A DNA stretch of 64,000 nucleotides. Source: Acetobacterium sp. KB-1 (GTDB taxonomy: Bacteria; Bacillota; Clostridia; Eubacteriales; Eubacteriaceae). Below the pieces are notes generated by a model, which was not told where the DNA came from, did not search any database, and saw only the letters and a program-made list of their open reading frames with translations. The DNA lies in NCBI RefSeq assembly GCF_003260995.1, contig NZ_CP030040.1, positions 1,114,578 through 1,178,577 on the forward strand, given 5' to 3'. Every line of letters begins with the position of its first letter. Position 1 is the first letter of the stretch. Positions 8,610 to 17,987 of this stretch are shown piece by piece. A program made the translations under genes and the position numbers.

Positions 8610-8647
8610 GAAGCTGCGATTCGCATTATCACTTTGGAGGTTAAAGT

Positions 8648-9130
8648 ATGGATATTTTTACACTGATTTTCTGGGTAATTACCCTGGTATGGCTGGGGTT
8701 TTCACTAAAAAAAGACAAGGACAAAACCCTGAAGGCTATTAAGATGTCCGGGGGAATGATGAAAGGGATCGCCGGGGACATCCTTGGTATCTTGCTGTTA
8801 ATTGGTTTGATTCTTACTTTTGTGCCGCCGGAAGCCATCAAAGGCACTATCGGCCAAGCTAACGAAGTTGTTTCTACAGTACTTTTTGCGTTTCTCGGAA
8901 GCATTACCCTGATCCCCGCCTTTGTCGCCTTTCCGCTAGTGGCCTCACTGGTGGATGCCGGTGCCAGTATCGTTCCGATTGTCGCATTTCTGACCACTCT
9001 GACAATGGTGGGAGTGGTGACCTTTCCGCTTGAAAAAAGAGAGTTCGGTCTGAAATTCACGCTGGTCCGCAACTCTCTTAGTTTTGCTTTTGCCTTGGCA
9101 ATTGCTCTTGCTATGGGGGTGATTCTATGA
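8648..9130 (+). CDS. Permease, N-terminal half (DUF318/ArsP-like)
   Basis: The product has 160 residues and about four hydrophobic segments with the PAFVAFPLVASLVDAGAS motif that recurs in ArsP/DUF318 permeases. GGAGG precedes the ATG. Its stop overlaps the next gene (ATGA), and the two short proteins together match the size and internal symmetry of one full permease. It is probably one subunit of a heteromeric transporter. Substrate unknown; family relatives move organoarsenicals or metals. Confidence 0.75.
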   Translation: MDIFTLIFWVITLVWLGFSLKKDKDKTLKAIKMSGGMMKGIAGDILGILLLIGLILTFVPPEAIKGTIGQANEVVSTVLFAFLGSITLIPAFVAFPLVASLVDAGASIVPIVAFLTTLTMVGVVTFPLEKREFGLKFTLVRNSLSFAFALAIALAMGVIL

Positions 9131-9858
9131 CATTTTTAAAAAGCCAACTCAAAAACAATCGTTTTTTAATAATTGTGATTCTGGCTTATGTGGCAGTTGG
9201 CCTATTCGCCCCTAGCAAATTTCTGCCATCCCTTGACAACACCTGGTATTATGTCAAGGAAATGCTAATGATTATGCCGGTGATCCTGTTGTTAACTTCG
9301 CTGATTTCGGCCTGGGTACCAAAAGAAACAATCGAAAATGCCTTTGGCAAAAACTCAGGGATAAAAGGTTCACTGTTTGCTTTTTTATTGGGTAGTTTTT
9401 CCGCCGGTCCCATTTACGCCGCCTTTCCAGTCTGTAAAATGCTGCTTAGCAAAGGAGCCAGCATTGCCAACATTGTCATAATTCTGTCCACCTGGGCAGT
9501 GATCAAAATTCCCATGCTGATTACTGAAAGCAAATTTCTCGGCCCAGAATTTATGATCGTCCGCTGGATTCTGACCACCTTGGCCATTTTTCTGATGGGC
9601 TATATCACCTCCCGGTTTGTTAAGCCCGAGGATCTTCCTGTAGACAATGAAACAGCAAGTTCTGTTGATGGCCTCGTTTTGCTGAATCCGGACTATTGTG
9701 TGGGTTGTGGCCTTTGTACCAAAATCGCACCCCGCCATTTTACAATGGTCGACAAAAAAGCGGCGATTATCAGTCAAACCCTGTCTCCCGGCGATGGCCA
9801 GGCCATCAAAGATGCCGTGGCAAAATGTCCCTCTCATATTATCCGGTTTCATCCCTGA
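9127..9858 (+). CDS. Permease half fused to a ferredoxin-like domain
   Basis: The 243-residue protein has membrane segments over about residues 1-165 (motif GSFSAGPIYAAFPVCKMLLS resembles the partner gene). A cytoplasmic domain follows at about 180-243 with CVGCGLCTKIAP and a later C in AKCPSHII. This C-x2-C-x2-C...C set is ferredoxin-like and should hold one Fe-S cluster. A redox domain on a permease half suggests redox-gated or redox-coupled transport, an inference. Translation is coupled to the upstream half by the 4-base overlap. Confidence 0.75.
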   Translation: MTFLKSQLKNNRFLIIVILAYVAVGLFAPSKFLPSLDNTWYYVKEMLMIMPVILLLTSLISAWVPKETIENAFGKNSGIKGSLFAFLLGSFSAGPIYAAFPVCKMLLSKGASIANIVIILSTWAVIKIPMLITESKFLGPEFMIVRWILTTLAIFLMGYITSRFVKPEDLPVDNETASSVDGLVLLNPDYCVGCGLCTKIAPRHFTMVDKKAAIISQTLSPGDGQAIKDAVAKCPSHIIRFHP

Positions 9859-9859
9859 A

Positions 9860-9899
9860 AAAATCCCCCTGAAGCCACTATCGGCGTCAGGGGGATTTT
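9860..9899 (+). terminator. Terminator after the permease operon
   Basis: AAATCCCCCTGA and TCAGGGGGATTT form a long stem, with GCC/GGC inside, immediately after the stop codon; a TTTT tail follows. Confidence 0.8.
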
Positions 9900-9992
9900 A
9901 ATGTCTGCTGTCAATCAATACTAAAAGTTTTTAACCTGATTTTGTAATAATAAAGCTTCCGCGTTACATCCTTTTTTGAGTTTGACATCAAC

Positions 9993-10167
9993 CTACGCTG
10001 TTTTAAGCAGTCCCTTTTCACCGCACAGCCTGGACAGCTCTTCCCCGACGATCCGGGTCATCTGATTGAGGTCGATATTTTCACCATTGAGGGCGTTATA
10101 CCAGCCTCCGGTTACCGCATCGCCGACGGTTTCTTTAAGAATGCCTCCAACGCCATTATCAGTAAGT
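9993..10167 (-). pseudogene. Possible 3' gene fragment downstream of the GGDEF gene
   Basis: After the GGDEF stop, another frame carries about 56 protein-like residues containing GVGGILKETVGDAVTGGW and ending LCGEKGLLKTA before a stop at 9993. The stretch looks coding in composition but has no start or ribosome site of its own. Its upstream part would overlap the GGDEF gene in a different frame. I do not recognise the parent protein. It may be the tail of a deleted gene. Confidence 0.35.
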
Positions 10168-11712
10168 CTAGGGCCGGATATAACAGCTCCGATTCTTGCC
10201 TGTTCTTTTTGCTTCGTAAAGTCCTTGATCCGCCCGTTTAATCGCATCCTTTTCATCGACATCACCGGGGATGCAGTAGGAAACACCCATGGATATAGTA
10301 ATCTTTCCGGACTGGCCACAACAATCATAATCAACCGATGCAGCGGTATCGAGTAGTTTTCTGGTAAAGTCATCAATATTATCCTCTTTAAGCCCTTGAC
10401 AGACCAATAGAAATTCTTCACCACCCCAGCGAAAAAGTTTGTCATTGTTACGGATACGCTGGTTAATAACTGCTGCCAACTTAATTAAAACCGCATCGCC
10501 CACATCGTGACCACACTCATCATTAACCTTTTTAAAATCATCAATATCGATCATAATAAAGGCAGGGCTTTCCCCAGAGATTTTATAGGCTCTGAATGTT
10601 TTTTCCAGGCACTCGTTTCCTGCCCGCCGGTTATAGGTGTGAGTTAGGGGATCCCGATAAACTGCGGCCTTTAGTTCCTGCTCAGAATTCTGGTAATACC
10701 AGCTTTCGATCCGGTTCATGACAATCGTTAAAATTCCGATCAGGACAAAAATAAACCCGGCGAGGGCCAGCAACATCCACATAATATTTTTGTTACTTTC
10801 TTCAGTGGAAGCCGTAACATAGGTGCTAATATCATCCAGGTGCACACCCATGGCCACAATCCAATTGTAGTTTGGATACAGCCGGGCATAAGTCAGTTTC
10901 TCTGAAACCACATCCGAATTCATTTTTTTGAAAAAATAGGTATAAAAAATCTCGCCTGATGCTTTAACCCCCTCCAGTTCCTCCAGATAGGGGTAATTTC
11001 CCTTAATATCAGTCATATTGGTAGATAGCAGCTGTCCTTCAGTGTCTTTTAAATTGGGATGAATAAGACGGATGGCGTAGTTATCTCCACCTTCATTATT
11101 GACTACCTCATTTACCCAAAAATAAGCGTCGTTAGAATACCGGGAAGCATGAATCAAGTCCCGGATATTCTCTTCGACAATATCTTCAACCCGACTTTCA
11201 CGCACCCCAAAAAATACCTGGTACTCGCCATAATCCTTTTTTACTGATGATGTCATCAGCGGTATCAATCGTTTTGTTTGTTCTGAAAAAGACAGACTTT
11301 GATCCAGATCCGAAATATTTTCAGAATAAAGGATTCTTTCAGTGGCCGAATCGGTAATCAGCACCGTTAAATAAGTCTGGCGAATAGGGTCCTCAAAATA
11401 AAGGATGGCTTGCTCCAGAAAAGCCTCAGGATTATAGCTATTGTAACCATCCAGCGCGATTTCGGCCAGTTGATTGAGTCTGACAAATAAGGTTTTCTGC
11501 GTCTGGTGTTCCTGCTCAATATTTAAAATCAAATTGTCCACATTGTCTTTTAAAAAAGTCTTTTTCACCTCGATAATACTACGTTCAATATTTCTTTCAT
11601 AGATACTCTCCATTTGAAAGGACAGCAGCAGAAAAGCTAGGCTACTCAGTGCCCCAAGGATTAAAATGATAACCATTAGTATCAATCGGTATTTTTTTCG
11701 CAATGGTTCCAT
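10168..11712 (-). CDS. Cache-domain diguanylate cyclase (GGDEF)
   Basis: The 514-residue protein has an N-terminal membrane helix (about 10-30) and a large extracellular Cache-type sensor (about 35-305, including FGVRESRVEDIVEENIRDLI and DAYFWVNE). A second helix lies at about 310-335, and a C-terminal GGDEF domain (about 350-514) has the active loop RWGGEEFL and DIDDFKKVND. It should make cyclic di-GMP in response to an external ligand. GGGAG precedes the ATG. No RxxD inhibitory site was seen just before the active loop (KLFRWGGEEF). It sits in a signalling cluster with an HD-GYP phosphodiesterase. Confidence 0.9.
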   Translation of the reverse strand: MEPLRKKYRLILMVIILILGALSSLAFLLLSFQMESIYERNIERSIIEVKKTFLKDNVDNLILNIEQEHQTQKTLFVRLNQLAEIALDGYNSYNPEAFLEQAILYFEDPIRQTYLTVLITDSATERILYSENISDLDQSLSFSEQTKRLIPLMTSSVKKDYGEYQVFFGVRESRVEDIVEENIRDLIHASRYSNDAYFWVNEVVNNEGGDNYAIRLIHPNLKDTEGQLLSTNMTDIKGNYPYLEELEGVKASGEIFYTYFFKKMNSDVVSEKLTYARLYPNYNWIVAMGVHLDDISTYVTASTEESNKNIMWMLLALAGFIFVLIGILTIVMNRIESWYYQNSEQELKAAVYRDPLTHTYNRRAGNECLEKTFRAYKISGESPAFIMIDIDDFKKVNDECGHDVGDAVLIKLAAVINQRIRNNDKLFRWGGEEFLLVCQGLKEDNIDDFTRKLLDTAASVDYDCCGQSGKITISMGVSYCIPGDVDEKDAIKRADQGLYEAKRTGKNRSCYIRP

Positions 11713-11933
11713 TGGCCATCTCCCTGTTACTCGATTATGCGTTTTAACCGAAGCAGTCGATTTTTAATTCATCTTTGGTTATGTACAAAAGGCGTTTTTT
11801 TTATCTCGCATTACTAAATTTTATGTCATAATTATACCATCATCTTTACGAATTGGTAAGCAAATATTAGAAACCTTAATGTATCGTTTTAAGCGAACCC
11901 CGCTCTCAAAACGCTGTCGGTCGACCTTCTCGC

Positions 11934-11969
11934 TTGACGCCATCAAATTGTTTCGATATAATCGAAACA
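11934..11969 (+). promoter_or_regulatory. Promoter with an operator over the -10 box
   Basis: TTGACG (11934-11939), a 17-base spacer and TATAAT (11957-11962) form a strong promoter for the hydrolase at 12042. Nine-base arms TGTTTCGAT and ATCGAAACA, separated by ATA, span 11949-11969 and cover the -10 box. This is a repressor-type operator; the repressor is not adjacent. Confidence 0.7.
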
Positions 11970-12041
11970 TCCTAATATCACACTGATGGTTGCCTAAGTA
12001 TCGCCGCGTCATCACTATTTCTTATGAAAGGGGGAAAAGCC

Positions 12042-13082
12042 ATGGCCTTGTTTTTCATTCTGCTACTTTGTTTAATCAGTATTGTCACCACCTTGCTGAT
12101 GGTCTTCTTTTCTGGCAAAATGATTCCCTATACTGACGCCAACGGGCAGGTGCAGCCAGACAGCCTATCAGAAAAATTCTGGATACCTATCAACGGGGTG
12201 GAAATGGGCATGATCATTAAAACCCGGGACCAAACCCGTCCGGTGCTGCTCTTTATCCATGGGGGTCCGGGGATGCCGGAATATTGGCTTAACGAAAGCC
12301 ATCCGTCCCACCTTGAAGAACTGTTTACCGTGGTCTGGTGGGATCAACGGGGCGCCGGTCTGTCTTATAGTGCTGCGATCCCTCCGGAGACCATGACCAC
12401 TGAGCAGATGGTGGCCGATACTATTTCAGTCACCAAGTATCTGTGCCAGCGGTTTCAAAAGGAAAAGATCTATCTGATGGCTCATTCCTTTGGCACCTAT
12501 ATCGGTATTCAGGCAGCTGCCCGGGCACCAGAGCTCTATCGTGCCTATATTGGGGTGGCACAGTCGGTCAACCTGGCGTTATCGGAAGAGTTGGCATATG
12601 AATTTATGTTGAACTTCTATGCAAATGATAAAAAAAACCGGGAGCAACTAAAAAAATCCCCCTACGGTACCGCTGCCTACGAACGAATCCGGGATCGAGT
12701 CATGCACGAGGCCGGGATCGGTACCACCCACACGATGTACTCAGTGGTTACCGGAATTTTTCTGGCTGTGATGAAAAATCGGGAATATATGCTAAAGGAA
12801 AAGTTTCAGATCTGGCAGGGCAAAGCATTTTCTAAACGCTCGATGCTTAACGAAGAATTCCGTCAAGCCAATCTCAGTGATCTTGTTACCCGGCTGGAGA
12901 TACCTGTTATCTTTTTCTCCGGGGTCTATGATTACACCGTTAACTATCACCTGTCGGAAATTTATCTGGAAGAAATCAAGGCCCCGAAAAAACATTTCTA
13001 TCTTTTTGAAGACTCTGCCCACAGCCCTATTTTTGAGGAACCGGAGGCGGTTCTGGCAATTTTGAAAGATTTAATTCACTGA
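12042..13082 (+). CDS. Membrane-anchored alpha/beta hydrolase (S33-like)
   Basis: The 346-residue protein starts at the ATG at 12042, eight bases after AGGGGG. An N-terminal hydrophobic helix (about 1-22) anchors or exports it. HGGPGMPEYW is the proline-iminopeptidase-type oxyanion motif, AHSFGTYIG is the nucleophile elbow, GVYDYTVN holds the likely acid and DSAHSPIFEEP the catalytic His. It fits the S33 aminopeptidase/epoxide-hydrolase-like group; the substrate is not predictable. It appears to be a single-gene unit with its own operator-covered promoter and terminator. Confidence 0.8.
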   Translation: MALFFILLLCLISIVTTLLMVFFSGKMIPYTDANGQVQPDSLSEKFWIPINGVEMGMIIKTRDQTRPVLLFIHGGPGMPEYWLNESHPSHLEELFTVVWWDQRGAGLSYSAAIPPETMTTEQMVADTISVTKYLCQRFQKEKIYLMAHSFGTYIGIQAAARAPELYRAYIGVAQSVNLALSEELAYEFMLNFYANDKKNREQLKKSPYGTAAYERIRDRVMHEAGIGTTHTMYSVVTGIFLAVMKNREYMLKEKFQIWQGKAFSKRSMLNEEFRQANLSDLVTRLEIPVIFFSGVYDYTVNYHLSEIYLEEIKAPKKHFYLFEDSAHSPIFEEPEAVLAILKDLIH

Positions 13083-13083
13083 T

Positions 13084-13125
13084 AAAAAACAACCTGGACG
13101 TATTAAGCGCCCAAGTTGCTTTTTA
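13084..13125. terminator. Bidirectional terminator
   Basis: AAAAACAACcTGGaCG pairs with CGcCCAaGTTGcTTTTT across a short loop, between the convergent hydrolase and chemotaxis genes. Confidence 0.75.
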
Positions 13126-13135
13126 ATTTATTTAA

Positions 13136-16100
13136 TTAATATTTATCCGCTTCATCCAGGAGTATATCAATCTGTGATGAGCTTACCGGCTTTGGTGCCG
13201 ATTGTACCGCCGTTTCCATGCTGCTTAAGCTCTTTCCTTTGAGACGGAAGGCACCCACCATCTGTTTTAGGATTTCAGCCTGACCGGAAAGTTCCTCACT
13301 GGCAGCGGCGCTTTCTTCGGCAGTGGCGGAATTGGTTTGCACCACCTGTGAAACCTGTTCAATCCCTTGATTGATCTGCGCAATTTCTGAAGCCTGATCA
13401 TTGGATGCCTGAGCAATATCCCCAACCAGACCGGTCACCTTTTCGATCTGATTAAGAATTTCCTTTAAGCTGTCTGCTGTCTGGTCGGCAATTTTTGAGC
13501 CCGCTTCGGTTTTCGAAATCGAGCCCTCAATCAACGTTGTTGTTTCTTTGGCGGCCTCGGCGCTTCGCGCTGCCAGGGTTCGCACTTCTTCGGCCACGAC
13601 GGCAAAGCCCTTGCCATGCTGTCCAGCTCGGGCCGCTTCAACTGCGGCATTAAGGGCCAGAATATTGGTCTGGAAAGCAATGTCATCAATGACCTTGATA
13701 ATTTTGGAAATATTGCTGGACGCCTCATTGATGTCAATCATGGCGGTGACCATCTCGGCCATTTGAACGTTACCTACCTCAGCATTGGTTTTAACCTCAG
13801 TTGCCAATTCATTGGCATTATTGGCATTTTGAGCATTCTGCTTGGTTTCTCTGGCCACTTCTTCAATTGATGCAGTTAACTCCTGGATGGAACTGGCCTG
13901 TTCGGTTGTTCCTTGAGATAATGCCTGGCCGCCGTCTGAAATCTGGATCGCACCGGCTTCCACCTGAGTGGCTGCTTCATTGATATCCGCCATGGTGGTA
14001 CTGAGCTTGTTTGTGATCTCGTTGAGTGCCGTTTTAATGGCCTGGAAATCCCCCAGGTATTCTCCAGTAATTTCCAGATCCAGATTACCCTCACCCACTT
14101 CTTTTAGAGTGTCGGCAATTTCATCGACATAACGTTTCAAAAAGACTACCGTTTGATTCATATCGTCTTTGATTTGGGTATAATCACCGTTATAATTGCC
14201 GACCATACCCGTGTCAAGATTGCCCTGAGCCAGTTCTTTGAGTGTGGCCGATGCTTCTTGCACTGGCGCGACTACAGCGTCCAGAGTAGCGTTGACGCCG
14301 TCGATAATTTTGGCAAAATCGCCCTGATGCAGACTGGCATCTGCCCGGGTATTCAGTTCTCCTTCAATTCCGGCCCGGGCCAGCATGGTGGCGTCCGCAA
14401 TCAGTTTATCCACCGAGTCTTTCACGTCTGACAAACTGTTGTGGATTTCGGCAAATTGGGCACTCACTTCAGATGTATATTCATCCGCCGCTCCAATCTG
14501 CAGATCAAAGTTCAGATTTCCCTGAGATAGGCAAGTCAGATTATTGGCCAGTCTCGCTACCTCATGACTCGTGTAATTGCTTACCCGAATCATCGGTGTC
14601 AGATCTGTTATGATTTCCACAAAACCGACATTTTCGCCTTTAGCATTTTTTAGATAGGCCGTATCCTGCTTATTGTTCCGTCCATACCATTCAAAGAAGC
14701 TTTCTCCATTGCCGTGATCCACAAGTTGACGGATACCGCAGTTCTCGGTTTGACAGATACTTGCCCCAGCATTGAAGCAATCCATCCCAATTGCGACTTT
14801 CCGATCTTTAATCACTTTACTGTCAATCATCAGATCTTCGAAAGCCTTGTTCATAAATGCCCATTTCATGTCATTATCGGTAACATGCAGAGGGAATGGC
14901 ACTGAGTCAATAATCGCCTCATACCAGACCATCTTATCCACGACAGTATCCAGAGTGGCGTTAACGCCCTGAACGATCTCTTTAAAACCGCCTTCAAAAG
15001 CCGTTTCATCACCTCGGGTCGCCCACTGACCGGCCAGGGCTGCATGAGACAGCATGGTCGCTTCACCAATCAATGCTCGAATAGTTTCCACGGTCTGTTT
15101 CAACACCGGGGTGATTTCGTCTTGGGGATCTACAACGACTAAGTCTGTTGAGACATCACCATTGGAAATCTTCCTCATTAGACTGATAATGGTATTCTGA
15201 AGATTATCAGCCATCTGATTAAGCGACTGGGTCAATTCTCCAACCTCGTCTTTAGAAACAATCGGCAGACGATCACTCAGATGTCCGGCATTGATTTCTT
15301 TGATCAACAGATTGGCTGCCATCACCGGTTTCGCAATACGTCGGGAAATAATGTAAGAGACGACAGCTCCGACAACCAGAATGACCAAAGCAAACATGAT
15401 AATTGTGTTACGCAATTGCACAATCGGTGCCAGCATAGCTGTTTTGGATTCGGTAATAACCAGGGTCCAATCTGTTTCCTGAATTGGTGCCACAAAGGCC
15501 AGTTTAGTATCGCCATCGTATTCATACTCAAAATCAGCAACTTCATTTGAATCGAGTGCTTTGAACATGGCAGCAAATCCCTGGGGTCCATCTTTTTCCA
15601 TATTGTCAAACACGTTGGACTGATCCAGAACAAGCTGTTCACTGGGGTGGGCCATTATTGTCCCGTTGGCACTAATCACATAGCCGTATTTAATTTTCCC
15701 GTCACCGAGCGTATTGGTGATGGCGTTTAAAAAAGTAGGATCCCGCCGTCCTAAAAGGACTCCCACAACCTGATTTTCCTTTTTAATGGGTGCCACTTCA
15801 AAAACTGCGGGCTGTTTAGTCACTTGACTGATGGAAACATCTGACACGTAAGGCTTTCCCTTGAGCGCCTCCTGATACCAGATCTCATTTAGCACATCAA
15901 ACTCACCACCGCCGACAATATATTTGCCATGACCATTCGTCTCTATCACAGCCATATCCTGATACCCCAATCGTTCTACATCACCAGTAATAGAAGCCAC
16001 CTGGATCCCAAAATCCATGCTGGCGGTGCGTTCCCGAACAGCAATTTCGTTCAGAGTTTCCAAATTGCCTGTGATAACAGCACCAATATGTCTGGCCGAT

Positions 16101-16300
16101 TCTTCTCCATATTCCAGCGCATCTGCTTCAGTTGCCTGATCAATAATCGCTGCTCCAGTATTGACCACTAAAATCCCCATAGTAATAATGGCTGCCGCCA
16201 AGGTTAACACTGTTAACAGGATGAGCTTTGTGGTTAAGCGCATTTTTATAACAATGTGCTCATTCTGATTGTTCACTGAATCATTTCTTTGTACTTTCAT
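13136..16300 (-). CDS. Large methyl-accepting chemotaxis protein
   Basis: The receptor has 1054 residues starting at the ATG at 16300 (GGAAG upstream). It has a membrane helix (about 20-45), an external double-Cache-type sensor (about 50-300) and a second helix near 305-325. A run of HAMP-like units follows ([19 protein letters not shown] and further [20 protein letters not shown] repeats). A PAS-like insert at about 450-570 carries [15 protein letters not shown]. The C-terminal signalling domain contains the conserved hairpin [20 protein letters not shown] and [20 protein letters not shown]. It would relay an external signal to CheA. The three cysteines of the PAS insert could bind metal or a cofactor; that is speculation. 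Confidence 0.92.
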   Translation of the reverse strand: MKVQRNDSVNNQNEHIVIKMRLTTKLILLTVLTLAAAIITMGILVVNTGAAIIDQATEADALEYGEESARHIGAVITGNLETLNEIAVRERTASMDFGIQVASITGDVERLGYQDMAVIETNGHGKYIVGGGEFDVLNEIWYQEALKGKPYVSDVSISQVTKQPAVFEVAPIKKENQVVGVLLGRRDPTFLNAITNTLGDGKIKYGYVISANGTIMAHPSEQLVLDQSNVFDNMEKDGPQGFAAMFKALDSNEVADFEYEYDGDTKLAFVAPIQETDWTLVITESKTAMLAPIVQLRNTIIMFALVILVVGAVVSYIISRRIAKPVMAANLLIKEINAGHLSDRLPIVSKDEVGELTQSLNQMADNLQNTIISLMRKISNGDVSTDLVVVDPQDEITPVLKQTVETIRALIGEATMLSHAALAGQWATRGDETAFEGGFKEIVQGVNATLDTVVDKMVWYEAIIDSVPFPLHVTDNDMKWAFMNKAFEDLMIDSKVIKDRKVAIGMDCFNAGASICQTENCGIRQLVDHGNGESFFEWYGRNNKQDTAYLKNAKGENVGFVEIITDLTPMIRVSNYTSHEVARLANNLTCLSQGNLNFDLQIGAADEYTSEVSAQFAEIHNSLSDVKDSVDKLIADATMLARAGIEGELNTRADASLHQGDFAKIIDGVNATLDAVVAPVQEASATLKELAQGNLDTGMVGNYNGDYTQIKDDMNQTVVFLKRYVDEIADTLKEVGEGNLDLEITGEYLGDFQAIKTALNEITNKLSTTMADINEAATQVEAGAIQISDGGQALSQGTTEQASSIQELTASIEEVARETKQNAQNANNANELATEVKTNAEVGNVQMAEMVTAMIDINEASSNISKIIKVIDDIAFQTNILALNAAVEAARAGQHGKGFAVVAEEVRTLAARSAEAAKETTTLIEGSISKTEAGSKIADQTADSLKEILNQIEKVTGLVGDIAQASNDQASEIAQINQGIEQVSQVVQTNSATAEESAAASEELSGQAEILKQMVGAFRLKGKSLSSMETAVQSAPKPVSSSQIDILLDEADKY

Positions 16301-16432
16301 TTCATATCTTCCTTTCAGTTTTCTCAAATAAAAATGCTCTAAATTTGGGTGTCAAAAGTAATTTTGGCCAAACTTAACAGTCATATCTTGAACAAAAGTG
16401 CGTATGATGATAGCAACACTTAATACCTCGAC

Positions 16433-17194
16433 TTACCCATCTGATTGTTTATAGATTCTAGGCTTCTCTAAAAATGCTTCATTGTAACTCTGATGCGTTG
16501 AAATTTGACTAATGAATACTTCTGCCATATATGGATCAAACTGGGTGGCTGAACAACGGGCTATTTCTTCAATTGCGAGAAGCGGCGGGATACATTTGTG
16601 ATAAGAACGATTACAAGTCATGGCATCGAATGCATCAACAATGGAAATCAATCGGGCTGAATAATGGATTTTCGACCCTTTTATCCCTTTTGGATAACCA
16701 CTTCCATCCCATCGTTCATGGTGCTGCTCTGCGATTGGAATAAAACGTGCAAACTGCTTTGAAAAAGATAGTAATTTTCCGCCTGATAATGCATGTCCTT
16801 GAATTGTCTTCCATTCTTGAGGACTTAAACGATCCTTTTTGTAAAGAACAAGCTCATCGATTATTAATTTCCCAACATCGTGTACAAAACCACCGATTTC
16901 GATATCCTTAATCGCCTCTTGCGTACAAGCCAACGATTTTGCCAATTCACGGGCATGTATGCTAACACGTTTGGCATGTTTTAATTCACGGTATAATTTT
17001 CGGTCTGTCAGTTTAATTTCGGGTAACCTTAGTCTGTTAAAATCAAGCTCCATACAAATTGGGATTAATTGATCAAGAATGCTCATTGCTGCCTTAATAT
17101 TACTCGTATTTAAACAATCGGTAAGATGAACAATTTTCTTGACTAATTTTTGATGATCATCAAATTCATTTCTTCCTGAACGTTCGCAATTCAT
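16433..17194 (-). CDS. HD-GYP domain phosphodiesterase
   Basis: The 253-residue protein has a short N-terminal region of unknown function (about 1-85) and an HD-GYP domain. The metal-binding HDVGK is near residue 108, with GHALSG and the HHERWDGSGYPKG signature further on. It should hydrolyse cyclic di-GMP and oppose the GGDEF cyclase nearby. No membrane helix or receiver domain is present. It is divergent from an XRE regulator whose operators lie in the shared 237-base gap. Confidence 0.9.
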   Translation of the reverse strand: MNCERSGRNEFDDHQKLVKKIVHLTDCLNTSNIKAAMSILDQLIPICMELDFNRLRLPEIKLTDRKLYRELKHAKRVSIHARELAKSLACTQEAIKDIEIGGFVHDVGKLIIDELVLYKKDRLSPQEWKTIQGHALSGGKLLSFSKQFARFIPIAEQHHERWDGSGYPKGIKGSKIHYSARLISIVDAFDAMTCNRSYHKCIPPLLAIEEIARCSATQFDPYMAEVFISQISTHQSYNEAFLEKPRIYKQSDG

Positions 17195-17320
17195 ATCTTC
17201 TCCACAGCAAGACAGTTCGATACATTAGAGTGTTATACGCAGCATACTTCTTGCTTTTCCCTCATACAATTATTTTTTCTCAATAAACATTACCCAATGT
17301 GCATCATATTACAATTATAA

Positions 17321-17337
17321 TGCTACTTTACGTAGCA
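17321..17337. promoter_or_regulatory. XRE operator candidate 1
   Basis: TGCTAC-N5-GTAGCA is a perfect 17-base inverted repeat in the gap between the HD-GYP and XRE genes. Confidence 0.6.
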
Positions 17338-17361
17338 AGTCAATGGTATTTTGTATAATTA

Positions 17362-17378
17362 TGCTACATTATGATGCA
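17362..17378. promoter_or_regulatory. XRE operator candidate 2
   Basis: TGCTAC-N5-GATGCA is a near-identical 17-base repeat exactly 41 bases after the first, about four helical turns away. TATAAT at 17354-17359 touches it. The spacing suggests cooperative binding. Confidence 0.6.
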
Positions 17379-17431
17379 CGCATTGTTTGCAACTAAACGA
17401 ACCGATATAATGGCATCAGAGAGGTGAAAAA

Positions 17432-17809
17432 ATGATTGGCACAAGACTAAAGAAACTTAGAAAAGATAAAAATTTAACTCAAGCTGAATTGTCGCTTCGA
17501 TTGTCAATTTCAAGATCGTCACTTTCACTATATGAAATTAATAAGCGTGAACCAGACAGCGTAACGATCAACAAAATCGCTGATTTTTTTGAAGTCTCTT
17601 TAGACTATCTTTACGGAAGATCAAGTGATTCTTTTAATTCGAAAAAAAGGTTTATGAATATCTCAGCTACTCTGACAGAAAAAGAAAAGAAATTGCTTGA
17701 GATCTTTAACAAAATAAAAGATGAAACATTGCAAGATAAAATCATCACAAAACTTGAAGGCTATGTCGATGGTTTGATTGACATGAATGATGGCGAAGAA
17801 ACGGGATAG
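17432..17809 (+). CDS. XRE-family regulator
   Basis: The 125-residue protein has an N-terminal Cro/CI helix-turn-helix (LTQAELSLRLSISRSSLSLY, about 17-36) ending in the usual DYLYGRS. A charged, helical tail (about 75-120) probably dimerises. AGAGGTG precedes the ATG. The SOS-like Ser/Lys peptidase domain of full repressors is absent. It may repress itself and the divergent HD-GYP gene. Confidence 0.85.
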   Translation: MIGTRLKKLRKDKNLTQAELSLRLSISRSSLSLYEINKREPDSVTINKIADFFEVSLDYLYGRSSDSFNSKKRFMNISATLTEKEKKLLEIFNKIKDETLQDKIITKLEGYVDGLIDMNDGEETG

Positions 17810-17987
17810 GTAGACTCTATCTATTGCCAAAAATTAAATAATTTGCGAACTTGATCGCTCCGTTTATGAACGATGATTTAATCATTTTAAATCTTTTGCT
17901 TTTATTGATAAGAGGAAAGAATATGAAGAAAGGGGGTGAAAAATAACGCGCATAAACTGCACGACAAAAAAAGCAGCTGTTTTGAAT

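Noticed and set aside
8641-9072. 143-codon minus-strand frame opposite the first permease half
   Set aside because: Shadow of a membrane protein gene; its serine/isoleucine-rich composition is typical of reverse frames.
13531-15642. Several frames opposite or inside the chemotaxis receptor
   Set aside because: All are shadows of the receptor, which shows continuous domain structure.
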